Origin: Candidatus Margulisiibacteriota bacterium
GTDB lineage: Bacteria; Margulisbacteria; WOR-1; JAKLHX01; JBAZKV01
DNA: 64,000 bases
Reading direction: 5' to 3'
NCBI GenBank assembly: GCA_041650635.1
Contig: JBAZKV010000008.1
Coordinates: 1-64,000, forward strand
Shown: positions 1 to 9,292 of the stretch, one piece after another
Position numbering within the stretch: position 1 is the stretch's first letter
Layout: each line of letters opens with the position of its first letter
Translations under genes and position numbers: made by a program
Notes under the pieces: model-generated
The model's database searches: none
The model's input: the letters and a program-made list of their open reading frames with translations, nothing else
Told to the model about the DNA's origin: nothing

Positions 1-1636
1 AGGCCCCAGCCCCCGCCACGAACGGCCCTATTCTTGAACCGGAATTGAATTCATCCGCCTGGTGCCCGTGTTCAAAATAAAGGCCCCTGTACTGGTCATA
101 GTGCCGTTCAACGATAACAAGATTCGGAAAGATCGATCTCAGCGTGTCCGGTACCGGACAAAGCGCTTCCGAGAGCTTCCTGGACAATGCAGATACCGTT
201 TTGTGGTTCATTGGGACCAATAGAAGCCTTCTGTCAAGATAAAAAGCCAAAGAGCCCGGTTTTTTGACAATTTCTTCTTCTCCCAGTCCAGTTGTTATAG
301 AAAAGGACATTATCTTTCTGGGAGAATCCCCTTCAGGCGAATAGTAAGCGTTCCTGGCCAGTTGAAGAAGCCTTTTTCTGCACACATATGAGCCCGGCTG
401 CCTCAAAAAATAGTCCAGCATTCTGTACTCGCCGCGGCTGTTCTCGTCAACGACAAGCTCATCCTCCTCCGGAACTCTTCCCGGCCTATAGGTGATCAGG
501 CCTTCAATTCTGTAGTGATTTGCCCTTTTAACAAGATCCTCAGCCTTTTCCAAGTAAGCTCTTTCTATGACCTGTTCATCATGGTTGCCGGCAACATATA
601 TTATCCTTCTAACCTGTTTTAACTTATAAAAAAGACGGGAATAGTTGTGCCTTATATCGCTGAAATCAGCCTGCCAGAGGTCCAGCAGGTCTCCGTTGAT
701 TATGAGAGTCCCTCTGCACTCTATCAACCGGTCAAGTATTTTGATAAGTTCCTCTTCTTTTGCTTTTCCAAAACTATCCTCCCCTCCCCCGGAAGCAAGA
801 TGGATATCCGAAACAGCCACCCTCAGTAAAAAGCCTTCAACAAAGCGCTCTATCTGTCCCAGGGCCTCCGGATCATCCTTCTGTGTCCTAACTTTGACAC
901 CGGCATCCTCATAAGAGATCAGGATGTTGCCGGCTCTTTTGACAATGTCCGGTTTTCTGCCTTTAAGTTCTCTGGCCAGGTCTTCGGCCTCCGCACAATG
1001 CACCAGCCCTCTGACCGCAACAAAAGATCCATCCCCGCTTTTTTCGGCCACAAGAGGCCCGCTGTCATTAAGGTCAAGGTTCTTTGAAAAAAACTCAATT
1101 CCGGAAAGAATGCCGAGGTTTTCACACCTTTCCGCTTCAACCGCAAGCCCGGCTTCATATCTGTAGATCAGAGCTCCGTGAAGGACCTGCCTGATCATCT
1201 CCTGAGCCCTTGTGTCCCTTGCCATAAATCCTCCGAACCTCTGGACATATACCTGAGGATCACCTGGATCCGCAAGGTCTATCACCAAACTGTTCCTTCT
1301 CATTTTGGTCCAGTCTCCCTGGGTCATTATCGCTTTTACGGATTCGGGAAAATCAAAATATACAGGCTCGGTACCCGGCACAGGGCCTAGGATGCCCAAA
1401 AAGGACGGGGACCTTAAAGACATCTGCGTCGCAAAGGCCTGTCTTCTGCTTTCGACCGCCGGGCGCATGACCGCACCAAAAACACGGTGATCCGTCAGAT
1501 ATGAAAGCGCCTGGGCGTTGCTGTACGATGTGTAGGCAAGGGAAAATCGCCTTCCCCCGATATTGACCTGTTGGGTAGCCGCAGCGCCTTTGAACGGCAT
1601 TTGAGTGCGGTAAGGCGCCAGAAAATTGAGCCGCAT
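1..1636 (-). CDS. Metallophosphoesterase with long novel N-terminal region (C-terminus cut by window edge)
   Basis: Reading the minus strand from ATG at 1636, the frame stays open to base 1 (545 codons, no stop), so the gene continues beyond the window. An AGGAGGG Shine-Dalgarno lies just upstream of the start. The C-terminal half carries the calcineurin-like phosphoesterase metal motifs: SDIHLA (Asp277, His279), GDLLD near 313, GNHDE near 345 and HGHQAD (His523, His525). Family knowledge: a two-metal hydrolase of phosphoesters; the substrate is not deducible. The first ~270 residues match no domain I recognise and contain no clear signal peptide or membrane span. Related phosphoesterases are usually 250-400 residues, so the extra N-terminal module is unusual. 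The fold assignment is firm; the function is open. Confidence 0.85.
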   Translation of the reverse strand, partial: MRLNFLAPYRTQMPFKGAAATQQVNIGGRRFSLAYTSYSNAQALSYLTDHRVFGAVMRPAVESRRQAFATQMSLRSPSFLGILGPVPGTEPVYFDFPESVKAIMTQGDWTKMRRNSLVIDLADPGDPQVYVQRFGGFMARDTRAQEMIRQVLHGALIYRYEAGLAVEAERCENLGILSGIEFFSKNLDLNDSGPLVAEKSGDGSFVAVRGLVHCAEAEDLARELKGRKPDIVKRAGNILISYEDAGVKVRTQKDDPEALGQIERFVEGFLLRVAVSDIHLASGGGEDSFGKAKEEELIKILDRLIECRGTLIINGDLLDLWQADFSDIRHNYSRLFYKLKQVRRIIYVAGNHDEQVIERAYLEKAEDLVKRANHYRIEGLITYRPGRVPEEDELVVDENSRGEYRMLDYFLRQPGSYVCRKRLLQLARNAYYSPEGDSPRKIMSFSITTGLGEEEIVKKPGSLAFYLDRRLLLVPMNHKTVSALSRKLSEALCPVPDTLRSIFPNLVIVERHYDQYRGLYFEHGHQADEFNSGSRIGPFVAGAGA

Positions 1637-1728
1637 AAAAGCCCTCCTTTTGTTCCCGTAAAGAGGGGTACTCTTTTATATCGGCGTGTTATCTGAGGAA
1701 TTGCACTTTTTTGGTTTTTGAAGCGGGG

Positions 1729-1935
1729 TTAGGCCCAAGTGTAAATACTGACTTTATCTATCATCCTTGCTGCCAGTTCCGCGGTAGAGATCTTGCCGGA
1801 GGCGTTATAATTGAGTTTAACAAGGTCTCCCGTCCTTATTTCTGAACCAGTCGCTTCTTTTATATTTTTAGCAGACATTGATAACACAGAATTTAGCGAT
1901 CGGTTTATTATGTTTGCCAGACCTGCTACTCCCAT
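1729..1935 (-). CDS. Small hypothetical protein (68 aa)
   Basis: Starts MGVAGLANIINRSLNSV and ends VSIYTWA. The ATG at 1935 is preferred over the in-frame ATG at 1944 because AAGGGG lies about 9 nt upstream of the former and abuts the latter. The product is amphipathic, with no cysteine, signal peptide or transmembrane segment. It sits upstream of the large phosphoesterase on the same strand, with about 90 bp between them that contains a weak inverted repeat (AAAGAG..CTCTTT). I do not recognise a family. It may be a real small gene on the strength of its ribosome site, or a chance frame. Confidence 0.45.
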   Translation of the reverse strand: MGVAGLANIINRSLNSVLSMSAKNIKEATGSEIRTGDLVKLNYNASGKISTAELAARMIDKVSIYTWA

Positions 1936-2071
1936 GATGTTCATCCCCTTCTATTTGTATATCGTCAATTCAACAACAGGATTTCACCCATAGCGCCATT
2001 ATTCCCGGAATGTTTTCAAGAAATCACGAGCCGATATTATCGATATATGTATAGGAGGGGGTTATCATCTT

Positions 2072-3193
2072 ATGTCGACAGAGAAAATTAGTCCAGTATC
2101 GTCGGGCACTATAACATCCCGCTCTTGGAGAACAAGAGATCTTCTTGGAGCATCGATAGCAGATGTGTTTAGGGATGTTAAGTTTTCGCCGTTCCATGCC
2201 GTACCTGCAGTCATGTCAAATTTTTTCGTCGATCCTCTAAGAGTGCGGGGTTTAGATGACCACTGTTTTAACTTGCTATACGAGCGCTGGAACAATATTC
2301 AGGACTATTCACCGGTTAGACAAGCCTATATTGCCAATTCGTATCTTGGTTTTTTGGGCGAACCTATGGATTATTACCGTGTCCCCAACTGGCACGGGGT
2401 AGAGATGGTGCGCAGTTTTCGGGACGGGTTTGGCCGCCCCGTTTATCAGGCTTTGCTTGACACCGGCGAGATGAGAGGGGTCGATCCAGAACATATGTCA
2501 TGGAGTCTTTCTGGCGACATATACCTCAAAGAAAAATGGAAGATTGACACAGGCAATAAGCTGCCGCGAATCGGATGGAACGACATCCTGACCAGGATGC
2601 TTTTTAAACACCTTATAGAACAATACGAAGAAGCTCCCAATACGAACATGATATTCAGGTCAACCCCTCTCTATTATTTAGATTCTCTTCTCAGCCAAGA
2701 ACCGTCAAACGGTTACTTCTGGTTCTCATTTTGCAGACAATATTCTGCCACTTTCAACAATAAAAAGAGCTCTCCAGAAGGAGCCGTTAAACAAATAAGA
2801 CATTTCCTGAAGGATGGAATTGATCTTTCTGCCATCGTCCATCTTGCAGACGGCGGCTTGTCCTGGAAGATAAGCGGTCCGGACCAGATACTACCTCCAG
2901 AACAAATCCTACCAGACGGCATTGTTGCAGGCTTAAGGGAAGCCTGGGAAATCACCCATCCGGAAGTGCGCCAGCTGGTAGAATTCGAGTTGGATACACC
3001 ATCTATGTCAACGCTCATATGGACATTCATGGAAAGGATAAGGAACGGATGGATAGAGGGGCTCTCAGAAATTCCGTCAGAAACGGGAGATTTTGTCGCA
3101 AAGTTTGACCGCGGGTGTTATCCGACCTTCAAATTGCCGGGAGTTTGTTGGAATCGTGCCTCTTTCTCGTATTATAACCTGTCCGATCTCTAA
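2072..3193 (+). CDS. Hypothetical protein (373 aa), unrecognised
   Basis: Starts MSTEKISPVSSGTITSRSW after a strong AGGAGGGGG box 10 nt upstream, so both start and coding status are well supported. The product looks soluble and is rich in aromatic residues and tryptophan (for example NWHGVEM, GYFWFSF). It has no signal peptide, membrane span or catalytic motif that I can name. It ends 12 bp from the stop of the convergent gene at 3205-4239, which is equally unfamiliar. The pair, with the unusual genes to its left, makes the first 4.2 kb the least conserved part of the window. Confidence 0.7.
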   Translation: MSTEKISPVSSGTITSRSWRTRDLLGASIADVFRDVKFSPFHAVPAVMSNFFVDPLRVRGLDDHCFNLLYERWNNIQDYSPVRQAYIANSYLGFLGEPMDYYRVPNWHGVEMVRSFRDGFGRPVYQALLDTGEMRGVDPEHMSWSLSGDIYLKEKWKIDTGNKLPRIGWNDILTRMLFKHLIEQYEEAPNTNMIFRSTPLYYLDSLLSQEPSNGYFWFSFCRQYSATFNNKKSSPEGAVKQIRHFLKDGIDLSAIVHLADGGLSWKISGPDQILPPEQILPDGIVAGLREAWEITHPEVRQLVEFELDTPSMSTLIWTFMERIRNGWIEGLSEIPSETGDFVAKFDRGCYPTFKLPGVCWNRASFSYYNLSDL

Positions 3194-3204
3194 TGCCATC
3201 ACCC

Positions 3205-4239
3205 CTAGCGTATCAGCCCTTCCAGCCAATTCTTTGCAGCAGGCGTTTCCGAAACACAATATTGATGCATCTCCAGTTTTTTGAGCAGTCCCAAAGGAGT
3301 AGGATAAGCAAATTCGAACGGAGGGACAACTGAAGCCATGTCGCGCACCTGGTCCGAAATATCGGTTAGCGCCACGATCCCTCTTTCGTAGTCTCCCAGA
3401 AATTGGGGGGCTATCCCCAGCATCAGAGAGCGTCTGAACATCCTTGAGCCGTCAAGGTCCTTATCAGGGTCCCATTGAACATAATTGGGGTTTAATTCCG
3501 CATCATTGTAGAACCCGTCCTCGGAATAATAGTGAACCCCCATGATTGGGTCAAGCAGATGGGACCTTTCAAGGAGTTTCTCAAAAGTGCTTCTCATAAG
3601 GTCAACCGGGATCACTCTATCTCTGCCGGGCGCAGTTGCCCACTCGCTTCTTTTCATGGTCCACAGGAACGACGGTTTTATCCAGACCCGGCTTCTTTTT
3701 AAAAAGGTTCCCGAAAGAACATGATTGGCCAGGAAAAAGTCAGCCCCTTCGTCGTTCATGTTCTGATAGACCCTTATCGTCTCGTCCCCGTAGTTTGCCC
3801 TTATCATTCTTCTGAAAGGAAAATGCCAGCCAAGGGTATTTACGGAATACGCTCTGCCAAGATCTTCCGGCCAGTCCGCTTGTCCCGACAAAGTCAACCG
3901 TACTTCCTTACCGCGCCGGGATATTTTATCAATGCTCAATGGCTCCGTAAATGCCGCGTCCTGCCTGTCCAGGACATTAATATGCCCTCTGTCTGATAAA
4001 ACCTGCTCTCCTACACACGGCTTCACAGCAAGTTCAATAGAGGCGCCGTTCCGCTTAATATCCCTGACCAACCCAAAGAATTCATCCCCTCTCGGGAACA
4101 TGTCAAGCACCTGATAATGGGCCCCAAGCCTTTCATAGGCTTCGATGAATTGAGGCCTCAAGCGGTCATGCTTTCTCCCCTCGGGCCTGAATACGGCCTC
4201 TGCTCTGGTGTAAGGCATTAAGCTGATCCTGGCTGGCAT
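3205..4239 (-). CDS. Hypothetical protein (344 aa), unrecognised
   Basis: The reading frame also offers ATG at 4245, but AAGGA lies 9 nt before the ATG at 4239 and only 3 nt before the other, so 4239 is chosen. The protein begins MPARISLMPYTRAEAVFRPE. It contains mixed alpha/beta-looking sequence with no secretion signal or transmembrane segment. No family motif is recognised. It is convergent with 2072-3193. The N-terminal stretch SLMPYTR loosely resembles NFLAPYRTQ of the phosphoesterase at 1-1636, which may be chance. Confidence 0.7.
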   Translation of the reverse strand: MPARISLMPYTRAEAVFRPEGRKHDRLRPQFIEAYERLGAHYQVLDMFPRGDEFFGLVRDIKRNGASIELAVKPCVGEQVLSDRGHINVLDRQDAAFTEPLSIDKISRRGKEVRLTLSGQADWPEDLGRAYSVNTLGWHFPFRRMIRANYGDETIRVYQNMNDEGADFFLANHVLSGTFLKRSRVWIKPSFLWTMKRSEWATAPGRDRVIPVDLMRSTFEKLLERSHLLDPIMGVHYYSEDGFYNDAELNPNYVQWDPDKDLDGSRMFRRSLMLGIAPQFLGDYERGIVALTDISDQVRDMASVVPPFEFAYPTPLGLLKKLEMHQYCVSETPAAKNWLEGLIR

Positions 4240-4319
4240 GCGCATTTGTCCTTTCTTTGACTAAAAGACCATCTGTAGGTATATCGGCTGTCTTGGAGGC
4301 GGATTTCAATTTTGCAGGA

Positions 4320-5555
4320 CTATATCGCAGGTTTGCCGAACAGATCATGCCTGCCTGATGAGGATATGACCGCTCTGATAAATTCTCCGAGGCTAACTTT
4401 CTTTGCATTTTTCACATGCACTCTTCCGTCTATCTCGGGAGCATCCCTAAAAGACCTCCCGACGAGGTCCTTGCCTTTCCTCCCTTCGATGAGGACCTCC
4501 AGAGTTCGGCCCGCAAGTTTTGCGTTGATCTTTCTTGAGATACCGGCCTGCAGCTTCATCAGTTCGCACGCCCTTCTGCGCTTTACTTTTTCCGGGACCT
4601 GTCCTTTCATCATAAAAGCCTTGGTCCCCTTTTCCCTGCTGTAGGGAAAAACCCCGAGCCGGTCAAACTTTGCCTGTTTTATGAACTCTTTGAGGTTTTC
4701 AAAATCCCTCTCCGTCTCTCCCGGAAAACCGACTATGACCGAAGTCCTTATCGCAATTCCGGGCATCATTTCCCTCAGTAATTTCAATTGTATTTCAATT
4801 GTATTTCTACCGTATTTCCTGCGCATCGATCTTAATATCCTATCCTCCGAGTGTTGTATCGGCAGATCTATATACTTAACTATCTTCTTTTCTTCTGCCA
4901 TTACTTTGATAGTGCTTTGCGACAGATGCCCGGGATGCGCGTACATCAGCCTGATCCAGCGTATCCCTTTGATCTTTGCGGTCAACTTTAAAAGTCGCGC
5001 AAGATAAGGATAAGCGGTCGTATCCTGCGCGATATAGATTATTTCCTTGACTCCCCTCTTTGCCAGCCCTTTGACCTCAGCCAGGATGTCCCGGACCTTG
5101 CGGTGCCTTAATCTTCCTCTTATCTTTGGGATAAGACAATATGTGCAATTGTTATTGCAGCCCTCGGATATCTTTACATACGCAAACCACGGCTGCGTTG
5201 CCTTGATCCTAGGCACTCCGCACTCATAAAGATTTATGCTATCTATAATTCCATCGATTCTCCGTACGGGCGATTCATGAATCGCCCCTCCAATTTTTCT
5301 TAAATACTCCGGCAAACATCCAGCGACCAATAACTGCCTGCACCTGCCCTTTTCCTTCCACTTGGCCATCTCTCTAATAACTGCCGCCGCCTCATCTCTG
5401 GCAGCTTTCAAAAATGCGCAGGTGTTCACGACTATAGTATCGGCTTCTTTGGGATTTAAGGTGATCTGGTGACCGCTTGAAGTAAACTTCCCCATCAGGA
5501 CTTCGCTGTCTGTGAGGTTCTTGGGGCAGCCGAGGCTGACAAAAAAGACCTTCAT
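4320..5555 (-). CDS. rimO: Ribosomal protein S12 methylthiotransferase RimO
   Basis: Radical SAM enzyme that adds a methylthio group to an Asp of ribosomal protein S12. The N-terminal UPF0004 domain starts [18 protein letters not shown] and holds the three auxiliary-cluster cysteines (Cys10, one in VVNTCAF, one in VAGCLPE). The radical SAM motif [13 protein letters not shown] follows, with the family signature DLPIQHS and a C-terminal TRAM-like region. At 411 aa it is of normal length. It overlaps the trpB stop by 4 nt, indicating translational coupling. A 20-bp perfect palindrome (5268-5287) is translated in frame as part of [10 protein letters not shown] around residues 89-96, in the region between cluster domain and radical SAM domain. 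RimO rather than MiaB is supported by the [11 protein letters not shown] start and PIQHS. Confidence 0.93.
   Translation of the reverse strand: MKVFFVSLGCPKNLTDSEVLMGKFTSSGHQITLNPKEADTIVVNTCAFLKAARDEAAAVIREMAKWKEKGRCRQLLVAGCLPEYLRKIGGAIHESPVRRIDGIIDSINLYECGVPRIKATQPWFAYVKISEGCNNNCTYCLIPKIRGRLRHRKVRDILAEVKGLAKRGVKEIIYIAQDTTAYPYLARLLKLTAKIKGIRWIRLMYAHPGHLSQSTIKVMAEEKKIVKYIDLPIQHSEDRILRSMRRKYGRNTIEIQLKLLREMMPGIAIRTSVIVGFPGETERDFENLKEFIKQAKFDRLGVFPYSREKGTKAFMMKGQVPEKVKRRRACELMKLQAGISRKINAKLAGRTLEVLIEGRKGKDLVGRSFRDAPEIDGRVHVKNAKKVSLGEFIRAVISSSGRHDLFGKPAI
5268..5287. repeat. Perfect 20-bp palindrome inside rimO
   Basis: Reads GGGCGATTCATGAATCGCCC on both strands. It is in frame within rimO and similar in build to the palindromes in miaA (46364-46383) and upstream of hisD (49859-49887): GGGC, an A/T-rich centre, GCCC. 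Assigned to repeat family B of this window. Confidence 0.85.
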
Positions 5556-6733
5556 TTTCTGAAGATAATATCGAGATCTTTGTCGCCGCGGCCGGAGAGG
5601 CAGACAACAACTACGGACTTTTTGCCGATCTTTCCTTTAAGCTTTGGAAGGTAGGCAAGAGCGTGGGAGGATTCAAGAGCCGGGATGATGCCTTCTTCGC
5701 GGGAAAGCAAGCGAAAAGCCTCGAGAGCTTCTTTATCGCTTACGGACACATATCTTACCCTGCCGGTATCCTTTAAATAGGAATGCTCCGGCCCCACCCC
5801 GGGATAGTCAAGCCCCGCAGAAACAGAATGAGTGTCGCTTACCTGTCCGTCCTTTGTCTGCAATAGATAACTTTTGGCCCCGTGCAAGATACCGGGTTTG
5901 CCGTAGGCAAGCGGGGCTGAATTCTGGCAAGTGCCTTTGCCCCTGCCGCCTGCTTCAACGCCTATCAATTTGACTTTTTTATCATCAATAAAAGGATGGA
6001 ACATCCCCATTGAGTTGCTGCCGCCGCCTACGCAGGCAATAAGATGCAAGAGGCCTCGTGTACTACATATTTTATTTAACTGAACCTTTGTTTCCATGCC
6101 GATCACGCTTTGAAAATCCCTGACCATCATCGGATAAGGATGAGGTCCGATGCAGGAGCCGATGCAGTAAAAAGTTTTTTCCGGATCGCTCATCCAGTCT
6201 CTCAGGGCCTCGTTAACGGCCTCCTTGAGAGTTGCCGTGCCGGACCGCACCGGGATCACCTCTGCCCCCAGCAGTTCCATCCTCAGCACATTAGGGGCCT
6301 GCCTTTTGATATCCTGCTCCCCCATATAGACCACGCATTTTATCCCAAAAAGCGCAGCCACCGTAGCCGTTGCCACCCCGTGCTGCCCGGCGCCTGTTTC
6401 AGCGATCATTCTTTTCTTGCCCATCTTTTTGGCAAGCAGACCCTGGCCGATGCAATTATTTATCTTGTGAGCGCCTGTATGGCACAGGTCTTCTCTTTTT
6501 AGATAGACCTTAAATCCGTATTTGCGGCTTAGATTGCTGCAATAATAAAGCGGTGTGGGCCTGCCGGCGTAATGAGACAAATAATCGTTGAGTTCTTTTA
6601 GAAAGTTCCTGTCTTTCCTATATCTTGAGTAAGCGGCTTTAAGCTCTTCCAGGCAGGGCATCAGGGTTTCCGGCACAAAGGAACCGCCGTAATTGCTAAA
6701 ATAACCCCTTTTGTCCGGCAGATCATATCTCAT
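5552..6733 (-). CDS. trpB: Tryptophan synthase beta chain
   Basis: PLP enzyme joining indole and L-serine to make tryptophan. TrpB1-type motifs are present: [15 protein letters not shown] with the PLP lysine (about residue 90 from this start), [18 protein letters not shown] for phosphate binding, and a C-terminal region with CLSGRGDKD. The start [17 protein letters not shown] is chosen because alignment to the family begins there; a longer frame to 6778 would run through the promoter. There is no Shine-Dalgarno; TATAAT ends only 7 nt before the ATG, so the message is probably leaderless. trpA is not in the window; rimO follows directly with a 4-nt overlap. Confidence 0.95.
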   Translation of the reverse strand: MRYDLPDKRGYFSNYGGSFVPETLMPCLEELKAAYSRYRKDRNFLKELNDYLSHYAGRPTPLYYCSNLSRKYGFKVYLKREDLCHTGAHKINNCIGQGLLAKKMGKKRMIAETGAGQHGVATATVAALFGIKCVVYMGEQDIKRQAPNVLRMELLGAEVIPVRSGTATLKEAVNEALRDWMSDPEKTFYCIGSCIGPHPYPMMVRDFQSVIGMETKVQLNKICSTRGLLHLIACVGGGSNSMGMFHPFIDDKKVKLIGVEAGGRGKGTCQNSAPLAYGKPGILHGAKSYLLQTKDGQVSDTHSVSAGLDYPGVGPEHSYLKDTGRVRYVSVSDKEALEAFRLLSREEGIIPALESSHALAYLPKLKGKIGKKSVVVVCLSGRGDKDLDIIFRK

Positions 6734-6740
6734 TTTCCCA

Positions 6741-6760
6741 ATTATAGCATGTGCTATAAT
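6741..6760. promoter_or_regulatory. Symmetric divergent -10 element between trpB and leuS
   Basis: ATTATAGCA-TG-TGCTATAAT is a 9-bp inverted repeat with a 2-bp centre. Each arm gives TGCTATAAT, an extended -10 (TGn-TATAAT), one per strand. The minus-strand box (6746-6741) lies 7 nt before the trpB ATG; the plus-strand box (6755-6760) lies 11 nt before the leuS ATG. Neither gene has a Shine-Dalgarno. Inference: one palindrome drives both genes as leaderless or nearly leaderless messages and makes them compete for polymerase. Confidence 0.65.
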
Positions 6761-6771
6761 CTTAGAGATAA

Positions 6772-9285
6772 ATGTCAAATTACACCCCTAAAGAGATAGA
6801 GCCTCTCAGGCAAAGAGCCTGGCAGGAAAAAAAGCTTTTTGAAGCCGACAATTCATCGAACAAGCCAAAATACTACGACCTCGTCATGTTCCCCTACCCT
6901 TCCGGCAAGATACACATGGGACATGTGCGAAATTATGCCATAGGAGATGTGCTCGCTAGGTACAAGAGGATGAAGGGTTTTAATGTCCTCCATCCGATCG
7001 GCTGGGACGCCTTTGGCATGCCGGCAGAAAATGCTGCCATCAAGAACAGCTCTCATCCCAGGGACTGGACCACAAAATGCATAGCGGACATGACCGTCCA
7101 GTTGAAAAGACTGGGACTTTCGTACGACTGGTCAAGGGAAGTGACCACCTGCAGAGAGGATTACTACAAGTGGACACAGTGGATCTTTCTGAAATTCTTT
7201 GAAAAAGGCCTGGCATACAGGAAAAAGGCAAAAGTGAACTGGTGCCCTAAATGCGAAACTGTCCTGGCCAACGAGCAGGCAAAGGACGGAAAATGCTGGA
7301 GATGCGACAGCGCTGTTCGATCAAAGGACATAGAACAATGGTTCTTTAAAATAACGCAGTACGCGCAAAGGCTCCTTGATGACATAGAAAAACTGGAAGG
7401 CTGGCCCGAGAGCGTTAGGATAATGCAGAGAAACTGGATAGGACGCTCCGAAGGAACAAGCATAGAGTTCGCTATAAAGGGTTTGGATAAGAAGCTTAAG
7501 ATATTTACCACCAGGCCGGACACTCTTTTCGGGGTAACCTATATGACCCTTGCCCCAGAAAACCCGCTAACCGTAGAGTTGTCGCAAGGAACAAGACAGG
7601 AGAAAGAGGTCCTTTCCTATATAGAGAGCGTAAAAAGAAAGGACCCTTCGCTGCGCCAGGTGTCGGAAGAAAAGACCGGAGTGTTCACGGGGGCTTATGC
7701 GATAAACCCGGCCAACAACGAGACAATACCGATCTGGACTTCCGATTATGTCCTAATGGAGTACGGCACCGGCGCTGTCATGGCAGTTCCGGCCCACGAC
7801 CAGAGAGATTTTGAATTCGCAAAAAAATTTGATCTTCCGATAAAAGAGGTAATCGTTCCTAATGGTCCCTCACCCCGGCCTTTGGCCACCCCTCTCCCAA
7901 CCCCTCGACTACGCTCGGGGCAAGAGGGAGAGGGGCCGGAGATCAGGGCGGCCTACACTCCCCCCGGCACCATGGTCAATTCCGCACAATTCAACGGCAT
8001 GGACAGCAATAAGGCCATCGATGCAATAACCCTCTGGCTTGAAGAAAAAGGCATCGGCAAAAAAGAGGTTAATTTTAAGCTGAGGGATTGGCTAATATCC
8101 CGCCAGAGGTATTGGGGTGCGCCTATTCCCATCGTATATTGCAATAAATGCGGGGCAGTTCCGGTACCGGATAAAGACCTTCCGGTAAAATTGCCCTATG
8201 ATGTCAAATTCACGGGGGAAGGCGGTTCTCCCCTGCTGAAGGCTAAAGATTTTATCAGCACTGCCTGCCCCAAATGCGGCGGAAAGGCAAGCAGGGAAAC
8301 CGACACGCTTGACACCTTTAACTGCTCCTCCTGGTATTTCTTAAGGTACACGAACACAGAAAAGGATTCTGACACGCCTTTTGAGCCAAAGGACCTCAAA
8401 TACTGGCTTCCCGTAGACCAGTATATAGGCGGCATAGAACATGCGATATTGCATCTTCTTTACTCAAGGTTCTTCTGCAAAGTTCTGAGCGACATGGGAT
8501 TTATCCCTGTGGACGAGCCCTTTAAGAACCTTTTGACGCAGGGAATGGTGGTAAAAGACGGTGCAAAAATGAGCAAGTCCAAAGGCAATGTTGTTGATCC
8601 AGACTATATTATTGAAAAATACGGGGCGGACACAGCCAGGGTCTTTATCCTTTTTGCCTCTCCTCCGGAAAGGGAGCTTGAGTGGAGTGATGCGGGAGTT
8701 GAGGGGAGTTATAGATTTTTGAGCAGGATCTGGAGATTGATCAGCGACAATAAGCCCTCACCCCCTTCCCCTCTCCCAACCCCTCGACTACGCTCGGGGC
8801 AAGAGGTAGAGGGGCGCAGGACTGATGGGACCACCCGTATTCTTCACAAAACCATAAAAGGTGTTTCAGAAGATATCGAGAGATTCTCCTTTAACACGGC
8901 GATCGCAAAGATAATGGAACTGCTTAACGCGCTTCAGGGTTCGCCTCTCGATAAAAAGACCGCCGAGACGCTGCTTCTGCTGCTTTCCCCATTTGCTCCG
9001 CATGCAGCAGATGAGCTTTGGGAAAAAATAGGCAATACCGGAAGTACGCTGGAGCAGGACTGGCCGGGCTTTGATCCTGCTCTTGTTAAAGAAACCGAGA
9101 TCGAGATACCAATACAGGTCAATGGAAAACTAAAGGACAGGATCATGATAGCAGCGGACCTGCCGGAGGAGCAGGTCAGGGAAAAAGCTCTTCAGTCAGA
9201 GAAGATAAAACAGTTGCTGCAGGGTAAAGAAATAGTAAAAGTTATATTTGCCAACAGAAAACTGGTAAATATAGTTGTCAGGTGA
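6772..9285 (+). CDS. leuS: Leucyl-tRNA synthetase
   Basis: Class I synthetase charging tRNA-Leu. It shows the HIGH-type motif ([15 protein letters not shown] at 48-51), the zinc-site region CPKC..CWRC, the CP1 editing-domain signature TTRPDTLFG, the [15 protein letters not shown] editing motif, KMSKS near 599-603 and a C-terminal anticodon-binding domain. The length of 837 aa is normal to slightly long. Two copies of one 48-bp repeat are translated in frame: residues about 372-388 ([15 protein letters not shown]) and 665-681 ([15 protein letters not shown]). Both lie in regions without catalytic motifs, so the enzyme should still work. The start follows the divergent -10 and has no Shine-Dalgarno. 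Confidence 0.96.
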   Translation: MSNYTPKEIEPLRQRAWQEKKLFEADNSSNKPKYYDLVMFPYPSGKIHMGHVRNYAIGDVLARYKRMKGFNVLHPIGWDAFGMPAENAAIKNSSHPRDWTTKCIADMTVQLKRLGLSYDWSREVTTCREDYYKWTQWIFLKFFEKGLAYRKKAKVNWCPKCETVLANEQAKDGKCWRCDSAVRSKDIEQWFFKITQYAQRLLDDIEKLEGWPESVRIMQRNWIGRSEGTSIEFAIKGLDKKLKIFTTRPDTLFGVTYMTLAPENPLTVELSQGTRQEKEVLSYIESVKRKDPSLRQVSEEKTGVFTGAYAINPANNETIPIWTSDYVLMEYGTGAVMAVPAHDQRDFEFAKKFDLPIKEVIVPNGPSPRPLATPLPTPRLRSGQEGEGPEIRAAYTPPGTMVNSAQFNGMDSNKAIDAITLWLEEKGIGKKEVNFKLRDWLISRQRYWGAPIPIVYCNKCGAVPVPDKDLPVKLPYDVKFTGEGGSPLLKAKDFISTACPKCGGKASRETDTLDTFNCSSWYFLRYTNTEKDSDTPFEPKDLKYWLPVDQYIGGIEHAILHLLYSRFFCKVLSDMGFIPVDEPFKNLLTQGMVVKDGAKMSKSKGNVVDPDYIIEKYGADTARVFILFASPPERELEWSDAGVEGSYRFLSRIWRLISDNKPSPPSPLPTPRLRSGQEVEGRRTDGTTRILHKTIKGVSEDIERFSFNTAIAKIMELLNALQGSPLDKKTAETLLLLLSPFAPHAADELWEKIGNTGSTLEQDWPGFDPALVKETEIEIPIQVNGKLKDRIMIAADLPEEQVREKALQSEKIKQLLQGKEIVKVIFANRKLVNIVVR
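7889..7936. repeat. Family A repeat, copy 1 in leuS
   Basis: A 48-bp element with outer arms CCCCTCTCCC / GGGAGAGGGG (perfect) enclosing an inner hairpin CCCCTCGA..TCGGGG. It differs from the second leuS copy at a single base. Translated in frame. Confidence 0.85.
8768..8815. repeat. Family A repeat, copy 2 in leuS
   Basis: 47 of 48 bases match the copy at 7889-7936; the one change (G to T) breaks one pair of the outer stem. Same orientation and same reading frame as copy 1, so both encode [11 protein letters not shown]. Confidence 0.85.
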
Positions 9286-9292
9286 GTCCTGT

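Noticed and set aside
645..1490. Several short plus-strand frames
   Set aside because: They lie opposite the phosphoesterase frame, which is open from 1636 to base 1 with all metal motifs.
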